A DNA stretch of 10,718 nt. It comes from CATOSP01 sp034422355 (GTDB taxonomy: Bacteria; Chloroflexota; Dehalococcoidia; Lucifugimonadales; UBA3495). A program made the translations under genes and the position numbers. Positions within the stretch are counted from its first letter, which is position 1. Every line of letters begins with the position of its first letter. Shown one piece after another: positions 7,201-10,718 of the stretch. The DNA lies in contig DAOUJS010000040.1 in NCBI GenBank assembly GCA_034422355.1, forward strand, positions 1-10,718. The letters are read 5' to 3'. The notes beneath the pieces are model-generated. The model did not search any database. It had not been told where the DNA came from and worked only from the letters and a program-made list of their open reading frames with translations.

Positions 7201-8734
7201 CGGCGACGATGCTGCCGACTTCATGCTGGAAGGCACCGGATACAGCCGGATGCTCAAGTTCATGAGTGCCCCGGACTACGAGGACCCGATGGACGCCGAC
7301 ACGGACAACACCTACGAGGTCACCGTGAAGGCGATGTACATGGCCTACGGCCAGCCCTACACGGATGAACAGATGGTCATGGTCACGGTCACCAACGTGG
7401 ACGAGGCCCCGATGATAACCGGCGGCGACGCCGCGGTGACCTACGCCGAGAACGGCACGGACCCCGTGGCCACCTACATGGCGACGGACCCCGAAGGCGA
7501 GACGGTCACGTTGAGTCTGTCGGGGGCCGACATGGAGGACTTCAACTTCAGCGAAGGCGTGCTGTCCTTCAAGACCGCCCCGGACTTTGAGGCCCCGGCC
7601 GACGCCGACATGGACAACATGTACATGATCACGGTCACGGCCACCGACGGAACGACCGACCCCGCAGAAATGGCAGTCACGGTCACCGTCACCGACGTGG
7701 ACGAGAACCAGGCGCCAATGTTCGATGGGGAAACAGCCACCAGGGAAGTCCCGGAGAACTCGGCGGCAGGCGCCAACGTGGGCGACCCCGTAACGGCCAC
7801 CGACGCGGGCGATACACTGACCTACATGCTGTCCGGCGACGACGCCATGTACTTCGCCATCGACAACATGGGCCAGATAACGGTCGGCGCGGACGCCATG
7901 CTGGACTACGAGATGAAGATGTCCTACATGGTAACGGTTACCGCCACCGACACCGGCAGCAAGATGGACACCATCAACGTGACCATCATGGTCACCAACG
8001 TGGACGAGGCCGGCATGGTAAGCCTGTCGTCCATGTCCCCGGAGGTGGGCACTGCGGTCACCGCCACCCTCACCGATCCGGACGGCGGCGTAACCGGGGA
8101 GACCTGGCAGTGGAGCAAGTCCATGACGATGGACGGGAAATTCATGGACATCGACGGCGCAACATCCATGAGCTACATGCCGGTGGCCGGGGATGCCGGC
8201 TACCACCTGCGGGCCACCGCCAGCTACACCGACGCCGAAGGCAGCGGCAAGAGCGCAATGGCGGCGACCACAGGCATGGTGATCGCGGTCGATGACAACC
8301 CGGGAACGCTGACCCTGTCCACGGACGAGCCGATGGTCGGCACGGCGGTCACCGCCACCCTGACCGACGCGGATGAGGTCGTGGCAGAAAGTGAAGTGTG
8401 GTATTGGTCGAAGAGCATGGCCATGGGCGGCACCTTCGACCGCATCGAGGAGACGAGGGGGAGCTACACGCCGACGGCCGAGGATGTGGGCTACTACCTG
8501 CGGGCCACGGTCGAGTACGACGACGGCCACGGCACGGGCAAGAGGCTGACCGCGACGGCGGAAAAGCCGGTCCCGGACCCGCTGGTCGTCCGGTACGACG
8601 ACAACGGCGACAGGATGGTCCAGAAGGGCGAGGTTATAAAGGCCATCAACGATTACCTCTTCAATGACACCCTGACCAAGGCCGAGGTGATCAAGCTCAT
8701 CAACCTCTACCTATTCGGCAGAGGCGACAGCTAA
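4229..8734 (+). CDS. Giant secreted protein of cadherin-like and Ig-like repeats with a dockerin-like C-terminus
   Basis: The predicted protein has 1501 residues. The signal peptide is Arg-rich (VRRIGAR), then hydrophobic (21-40), with probable cleavage near AGA46/QS. Approximate domain order: cadherin-like 49-145; Ig-like 149-260; cadherin-like 266-376, 377-482 and 483-607; Ig-like 610-724; cadherin-like 735-845, 846-948, 949-1058, 1059-1158 and 1160-1260; Ig-like 1261-1355 and 1356-1445; dockerin/EF-hand-like 1453-1501. Cadherin-type marks recur: VEEN, ATDPEG, PDFEAP-D-D-DNTYEVTV with acidic calcium-binding patterns, and DVDEKP linkers. The tail has a calcium loop (D1457, N1459, D1461, E1468), then a second, loop-less half TLTKAEVIKLINLYLF. 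There is no LPXTG motif or C-terminal TM segment, so it is secreted, perhaps held by the dockerin-like end. Only four cysteines occur (341, 347, 810, 817). The likely role is calcium-dependent adhesion or surface structure. It has its own promoter and terminator. Confidence 0.9.
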   Translation: MTQATPWYSVTSIVRRIGARSALAIALVAALAVGVLVFSTAQPAGAQSAETIEYKENGTGPVATFISQDPDKDDEATWDLTGVDAGELDIKDGVLTFKEAPDFEAARDSDEDNTYEVTVTATDAGKDGDKETAEFKVEVKVINLDEKSEVTWTVDHDGDGRADTPTLMQFQAGAFLEASVTDGDVPSSDKDVSLATNISWQWRRSPDKTAMGTAIDGADDPFYTVTAADVGQHIRVEATYILSGQTAETAYLTSDYPVLAEAASDAAAPRFAQANITRKVDEGKKGRMVGDPVTATGGHGVLNYELTGNDSDRFDIDQKTGQITTEVDLDHEAAAAAGDNCVAQNKCVVEVTAWDAAGTDSDPVATVTISIGDVDEKPMFTGGDNTVEVEENHPKDVAINAVAYEATDPEGDRVNYSLRGSDAREFDIDADGFLTFNTKPDYEMPRDRGRDNTYEITVRAMAVGSSLYADKAVKVNVTNEEEPPEIGGDDIITIEKYEEGREDAVTTLKAKDPEGGKITWSLVDADGTAPPDIPNTITIATDAADDEDLTINEDTGVLTFGSPPDFEAPVDSDTDNVYMVVVVATDTTEGTALNSYKKVVVTVTNKAETGKVSFVVGTDMQAQFSVGQTVTASVTDGDETAAGQVPGGIAPTYQWYRLPSKNARGTAIADPEGTAAAYAVIADDLDQYLKVVASYRVTADGSEAATATNPLETATLTSDYPVKAANPATAEEGHVEPPAFAADIERTVKEGEKGQKAGAPVTATGGHGELYYEKGTTGADNDKFEINSKTGQITTSAELDLEATAAADNCIDNDDECEVDIIARDAAGQVSSAATVTITITDVNEKPTFDGSPPAKMSVEENQTKVTDDDAFQASDPEGRGVTLTLKTGADSGLFRLTDDEALYFKAKPDYEDPKDRGRDNIYEVTVQASDGRLRAEHTISVTVTNVNEKPEIVKVGVSLDGPASVMHEENSDAAIGTYKASETSATLSLTGDDAADFMLEGTGYSRMLKFMSAPDYEDPMDADTDNTYEVTVKAMYMAYGQPYTDEQMVMVTVTNVDEAPMITGGDAAVTYAENGTDPVATYMATDPEGETVTLSLSGADMEDFNFSEGVLSFKTAPDFEAPADADMDNMYMITVTATDGTTDPAEMAVTVTVTDVDENQAPMFDGETATREVPENSAAGANVGDPVTATDAGDTLTYMLSGDDAMYFAIDNMGQITVGADAMLDYEMKMSYMVTVTATDTGSKMDTINVTIMVTNVDEAGMVSLSSMSPEVGTAVTATLTDPDGGVTGETWQWSKSMTMDGKFMDIDGATSMSYMPVAGDAGYHLRATASYTDAEGSGKSAMAATTGMVIAVDDNPGTLTLSTDEPMVGTAVTATLTDADEVVAESEVWYWSKSMAMGGTFDRIEETRGSYTPTAEDVGYYLRATVEYDDGHGTGKRLTATAEKPVPDPLVVRYDDNGDRMVQKGEVIKAINDYLFNDTLTKAEVIKLINLYLFGRGDS

Positions 8735-8760
8735 CCACGCCATCCACCTCCCGCAGCGAG

Positions 8761-8790
8761 AAGGCCCCGGTCCGCCGGGGCCTTTCTCCT
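8761..8790 (+). terminator. Rho-independent terminator of the surface-protein gene
   Basis: A 10-bp perfect stem, AAGGCCCCGG (8761-8770) with CCGGGGCCTT (8775-8784) around a TCCG loop, runs into TTTCTCCT. It lies 26 nt after the stop. Its core stem is identical to that of the terminator at 1586. Confidence 0.88.
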
Positions 8791-8807
8791 ATGCGGGGGG
8801 GCGACGT

Positions 8808-8926
8808 AGTGGCTAGTGGAGAGTGGAGAGACCCCGCCCCACTAACCACTAAACAGTGGCCGGTGGCCAGTGATCAGTGATCAGGCATCGGCCCCGCTAA
8901 CCACTAGCCACCAATCACTAGCCACC
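8808..8926. repeat. 7-nt repeat block with forward and reverse-complement arms
   Basis: Forward units AGTGGCT, AGTGGAG, AGTGGAG (8808-8828) are followed by a GC-rich core and reverse units (CCACTAACCACT). Then come forward AGTGGCC, GGTGGCC, AGTGATC, AGTGATC (8855-8882), a second GC-rich core, and reverse units to 8926 (CTAACCACTAGCCACC...). Arms are imperfectly complementary, so cruciform or hairpin structures can form. The block ends where the AGGAGG ribosome site of the next gene begins and fills the gene-free gap 8791-8926. Confidence 0.8.
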
Positions 8927-8938
8927 AGGAGGCAGGCG

Positions 8939-9316
8939 ATGCTCTACAGCACCTTCAGCGCAGCGGATGCCGTGGGCGTAAGCAGGCAGACCATCCACAA
9001 CTACATCAAGCAAGGGAAGCTGGACGCCACCGTATACCGTTATCCCGGCGGGCGGACCAAGTACCAGATAGCCGACGCCGACCTGGAGCGGGTGTTCGGG
9101 GTGGACCTGCCCCGGGACGAGGTCCGGGTCCTGAAGAAGCATCCGGCAGGGGCGGGGACCGCCAGGCGCTTCACCGGCCCCTTCATCCGCCGGTCCATCC
9201 ACATGGCGGAGGAGGGGCGGAACGCCATCGAAAGGGGCGAGTGCGTGAACCTGGAGGACCTGAAGAAAGGGCTTGGGCTGGCGTATGAACAGTGGCCGGT
9301 AGCCAGTGATCAGTGA
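8939..9316 (+). CDS. MerR/excisionase-type HTH protein, candidate antitoxin
   Basis: The predicted protein has 125 residues. The ATG at 8939 has AGGAGG (8927-8932) 6 nt upstream. An in-frame GTG at 8870 would translate the 7-nt repeat block and is rejected. Residues 4-54 form a MerR-like/HTH_17 DNA-binding domain: FSAADAVGVSRQTIHNYIKQGKL, then a wing with RYPGGRTKYQI and ADLERVF. The C-terminal half contains AEEGRNAIERGECVNLEDL (90-108). This resembles the toxin-neutralising helices of many RelB/Phd-class antitoxins (a pattern like 'AIxxGExVSLEEV'). The next gene on the same strand is RelE-like, which supports an antitoxin role with operon autoregulation. The last residues (QWPVASDQ) and the stop codon are encoded by the following 7-nt repeat block, so the original C-terminus was probably altered. 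An excisionase or simple regulator remains possible. Confidence 0.8.
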   Translation: MLYSTFSAADAVGVSRQTIHNYIKQGKLDATVYRYPGGRTKYQIADADLERVFGVDLPRDEVRVLKKHPAGAGTARRFTGPFIRRSIHMAEEGRNAIERGECVNLEDLKKGLGLAYEQWPVASDQ

Positions 9317-9362
9317 TCAGGCCCCGCCCCCACTGGCGACTAGCCACTGGCCACTGACCACT
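9291..9362. repeat. 7-nt repeat block forming an inverted repeat inside a gene pair
   Basis: Forward units AGTGGCC, GGTAGCC, AGTGATC, AGTGATC (9291-9318) are followed by the core gccccgcccc and reverse units CACTGGC, GACTAGC, CACTGGC, CACTGAC, CACT (9331-9362). The forward arm encodes the end of the HTH protein. The reverse arm abuts the ATG of the RelE-like gene and replaces any ribosome site. Confidence 0.8.
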
Positions 9363-9590
9363 ATGAACATCTCGCGCCCGGCCCACCAGTTCATCATCGC
9401 CCGGACTCCGCGCCAGCAGCGGCTCATCATGCAGGGGCTGGAGGAACTGGAGCGGGACCCGTCGGCTGGGGAGTTCCTGGCCCCGGAGTGGCCGACGGAT
9501 TTCCTGGGGGCTTGGGTGGAGGACTTCTGGATACTGTACCGTATAGAGGCGGACGGCACGGTGGACGTGGTGAGCATCAGCAGGCCGTGA
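9363..9590 (+). CDS. RelE/ParE-like small protein, candidate toxin
   Basis: The predicted protein has 75 residues from ATG 9363. The frame also opens at a GTG at 9306 inside the repeat, overlapping the upstream stop. Neither start has a Shine-Dalgarno site; re-initiation from the HTH gene is possible. Features of the RelE/ParE fold are a helix with QQRLIMQGLEELERDP (18-33), a loop with AGEFLAPEW, then the strand pair LGAWVEDFWILYRIEADGTV and VVSIS, matching the family's 'F-x-ILYRIEDDGTVxVLxI' end. Y59 and R60 are candidate catalytic or RNA-contact residues. RelE-type toxins cut mRNA in the ribosome; ParE-type ones poison gyrase; the sequence does not decide between them. It is slightly shorter than the usual 80-100 residues, so the N-terminus may have been trimmed by the repeat. 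Confidence 0.7.
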   Translation: MNISRPAHQFIIARTPRQQRLIMQGLEELERDPSAGEFLAPEWPTDFLGAWVEDFWILYRIEADGTVDVVSISRP

Positions 9591-9611
9591 GGGGCTTGTG
9601 GATATAATGCC

Positions 9612-9764
9612 ATGAATATACTTGGGCTGATTGCCCTGCTTATGGGCGGCACATTCGCCGCCTATGTTTTCGTGTACGCCCTGATCAAGGGCAGGTTGCC
9701 GCGCTGGCTGCGCAGGCGCCGCAGGCGCCGCAGGCGGCCCATGGGACGGCGGTGGGCGCGGTGA
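9612..9764 (+). CDS. 50-residue single-TM protein with an Arg9 tail
   Basis: ATG 9612 to TGA 9762-9764. Residues 1-25 are one hydrophobic segment (MNILGLIALLMGGTFAAYVF...), followed by KGRLPRWL and nine consecutive arginines (34-42), then PMGRRWAR. The positive tail predicts an N-out/C-in single-span membrane protein. The Arg run is encoded by three copies of a 9-nt unit (GCAGGCGCC-like). It starts 21 nt after the RelE-like gene on the same strand, but its ribosome site is weak. The end of the gene is duplicated downstream (see the tandem repeat). It is a possible holin-like or other small membrane protein; I do not recognise a family. Confidence 0.5.
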   Translation: MNILGLIALLMGGTFAAYVFVYALIKGRLPRWLRRRRRRRRRPMGRRWAR

Positions 9765-10057
9765 GTACAACCGGGCCGTGACAGGATGGGCCGGACCAAA
9801 GGGAGCATGGTCCGGTGACGGCTGACGCGGACACCACGGAAGGGCGCCTGGGGAGACTGGAGGGACGGGTTGAGGAGCAGAGCCAATCCATCGCCGGCTG
9901 TCCATGGAACGGCGGTGGGCGCGGTGAGTACAACCGGGCCGTGACAGGATGGGCCGGACGAAAGGGAGCATGGTCCGATGACGGCTGACGCGGACACCAC
10001 GGAAGGGCGCATGGGGAGACGGGTCGAGGAGCAGATCCAATCCATCGCCGGCTGCAC
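9741..10057. repeat. Tandem direct duplication, 163-bp unit
   Basis: Copy 1 (9741-9903) and copy 2 (9904-10057) align end to end with about six substitutions and one 9-nt deletion in copy 2. Each copy carries the last codons of the Arg-rich membrane protein, a spacer with the ribosome site AGGGAG, and the start of a small gene (GTG 9815 / ATG 9978). Confidence 0.9.
9815..9988 (+). pseudogene. Truncated first copy of a small coiled-coil/TM gene
   Basis: GTG 9815 (AGGGAG at 9800-9805, 9-nt spacing) opens a frame beginning VTADADTTEGRLGRLEGRVEEQ, the same N-terminus as the second copy at 9978. After about 28 residues it runs into the duplication boundary and then into spacer sequence in frame, ending at TGA 9986-9988. 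It therefore keeps only the N-terminal helix of its family and lacks the membrane segment. The 57-residue product is probably non-functional. Confidence 0.6.
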
Positions 10058-10278
10058 GACAGTTTTCAGCAACTTTCAGCAAGGGTGTTGACCAGTTATC
10101 GGCTCGGATAGACCGGCTGTTGCTGGCCATCGGCGTCGGGGCGCTGGCAGCCCAGATAGGCATCATCATCACCCTGGTCCTCGAGGGAACCCCCCAACGC
10201 TCCTCGTTGATGCCCCCGGCGGTGGGTCTATGGGCCGAGAATAAGCACTTGTTTGCCTTTGGCCTTTATGACCAGTAA
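9978..10278 (+). pseudogene. Coiled-coil + single-TM small protein (XhlA/holin-like), broken by a 10-bp duplication
   Basis: ATG 9978 begins MTADADTTEGRMGRRVEEQ, a short charged helix, and stops at TGA 10089-10091. A second frame starting around 10090 continues DQLSARIDRLLLAIGVGALA, then a hydrophobic AAQIGIIITLVLEG, to TAA 10276-10278. The break coincides with a tandem 10-nt direct repeat (10064-10073 and 10074-10083). Removing one copy joins both halves into one frame of about 96 residues: acidic start, coiled coil, then one TM helix. That is the layout of XhlA-like and many small prophage or chromosomal membrane proteins. The last ~29 residues after LVLEG are antisense to a META-domain remnant, so the natural 3' end may also be lost. 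Confidence 0.7.
10064..10083. repeat. 10-bp tandem duplication causing a frameshift
   Basis: TTTCAGCAAC is followed directly by TTTCAGCAAG. Because 10 is not a multiple of three, the extra copy shifts the frame of the coiled-coil/TM gene. Confidence 0.85.
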
Positions 10279-10485
10279 TGGCCAACCGGGAATTAGTGTT
10301 GCGCTCTGCGCGCCTCTCATGGTCGCGGCATAATGGCTTTCTTGGTGGAAGAGGTCCTGGGACGGACAGCCTCTTTCGGTGATCTCGAAGTCCGTGATGT
10401 CCAGTGACGTGCCGTTGATTTTGTATGCCCCTGAGTAGTAATTGCAGCCGGTGTTGCCTTTTAGCCGTTGTAAAAATGGTTGACT
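10228..10485 (-). pseudogene. META/HslJ (DUF306) domain remnant
   Basis: An 85-codon open stretch on the minus strand, without a usable start codon, reads LKGNTGCNYYSGAYKINGT, then LDITDFEITERGCPSQDLF, then HQESHYAATMRGA, and ends VLILGP before TAG (10228-10230). This matches the META domain of HslJ-type envelope proteins: the GNTGCNxYSG motif, the second Cys about 25 residues later, the QE-x-x-Y-x-x-x-x-R helix and the final strand. The N-terminal strands are missing. The neighbouring frame just upstream ends VNHFYNG and then stops at the point where a META strand would continue, so a 1-nt frameshift near 10463-10466 could account for part of the loss. HslJ-like proteins are usually exported; no signal peptide is visible here. 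Confidence 0.65.
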
Positions 10486-10718
10486 TTAGTAACACGACTA
10501 TCGTCAGCCTTTTCTGAAGACGCGGTCGTGCCGCGCCGCCGCCCCAACAGTTCAAGACGGCTCCGCCCGGGACTCTCACCCGGGAACTCCGATCCGGTCC
10601 CCGCGCAGGCCACCCTGACGACAGCCCGAGGAGGATTGGGGCGGCGTCTTCGCTTCCCCAGCCGGTGTTGCGCTGCAAGCGCCGGTCTCAACTGCCCCAG
10701 AACAGCACCCCAGTGCGT
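10486..10718 (-). other. Unassigned GC-rich, hairpin-rich segment at the right edge
   Basis: I cannot support a gene here. On the minus strand a frame enters from the right edge (10716) and stops at TGA 10576-10578; its 46 residues (start ALGCCSGAVETGACSATP) have a low-complexity look. Structure is clear: CCCGGG-ACTCTCA-CCCGGG (10566-10584 region) is a perfect hairpin. GAAGACGC (10516-10523) and GCCGCCCCAA (10538-10547) can both pair with TTGGGGCGGCGTCTTC (10636-10651). A structured RNA such as the 3' end of a TnpB-type element (omega RNA) or other non-coding RNA is possible but unproven. Confidence 0.3.

Noticed and set aside
5018..8530. Two very long minus-strand open frames (565 and 602 codons) under the surface-protein gene
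   Set aside because: They are His/Gly/Val-rich antisense readings of the Asp/Thr-rich repeats; the plus-strand frame has a signal peptide, a ribosome site and coherent domains.
8808..9362. CRISPR array
   Set aside because: The repeats are 7-nt, degenerate and contiguous with inverted arms; there are no 20-40-nt unique spacers and no cas genes other than a Cas4-like fold elsewhere.
9603..9608. Perfect TATAAT resembling a -10 box
   Set aside because: It lies 3 nt before the ATG of the Arg-rich small protein, so a transcript would begin within the gene, and no -35 is seen at proper distance.
9183..10172. A 329-codon minus-strand open frame across the right part
   Set aside because: It runs antisense through the HTH end, the RelE-like gene and the 163-bp tandem repeat. 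Its length comes from GC-rich antisense openness, and it shows no domain character.
10550..10600. Resemblance of the minus strand to a cobalamin-riboswitch core (GGTGAGAGTCC near ACTGT)
   Set aside because: Only a short core is similar. The expected flanking conserved boxes and a downstream cobalamin-related gene are missing; the downstream gene is a truncated META fragment.

Overview
This is a GC-rich bacterial window with an accessory, mobile-island character. A very large secreted repeat protein sits between defence-like genes, a putative toxin-antitoxin pair and decaying small genes. The cadherin/Ig-like repeats ending in a dockerin-like tail, the 7-nt repeat clusters and the small membrane genes remind me of uncultivated Chloroflexota (SAR202/Dehalococcoidia-like). 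That is an impression from sequence style; no rRNA or marker gene is present to test it.

Left part (1-1612, plus strand): the 3' part of an IS605/IS607-type tnpB whose zinc-ribbon cysteines are mostly lost. It is followed by a compact Cas4/RecB-like PD-(D/E)XK nuclease (592-1248) and a 68-residue charged coiled-coil protein (1361-1567). A strong hairpin-plus-T terminator follows.

Convergent block (1823-3780, minus strand): an ABC/OLD-type AAA ATPase and, 5 nt behind it, a DUF4276 TOPRIM-like protein. This is a two-gene ATPase + TOPRIM unit with the logic of PARIS or OLD defence systems.

Central block (3858-8790): a 7-nt repeat cluster, then a near-consensus promoter (TTGACC-17-TATGAT) and a leader of about 200 nt carrying a possible 34-codon ORF. 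Then comes a 1501-residue secreted protein: signal peptide, nine cadherin-like and four Ig-like domains, and a C-terminal dockerin/EF-hand-like segment. Part of the repeat array is a block duplication, and its last third is strikingly rich in methionine. A terminator closes it.

Right part (8808-10718): two repeat blocks with forward and reverse 7-nt arms bracket a MerR-type HTH gene, which is followed by a RelE/ParE-like gene. This is a candidate toxin-antitoxin pair, and the second repeat encodes the end of the HTH protein. Beyond it lie a 50-residue one-TM protein with an Arg9 tail, a tandem 163-bp duplication, and a coiled-coil/TM small gene broken by a 10-bp tandem duplication. On the opposite strand are a META/HslJ-domain fragment and an unassigned, hairpin-rich right end.

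The best candidates for something under-described are the AAA-DUF4276 pair, the HTH-RelE pair with its repeat-encoded junction, the 7-nt inverted repeat family, and the structured right-end segment.
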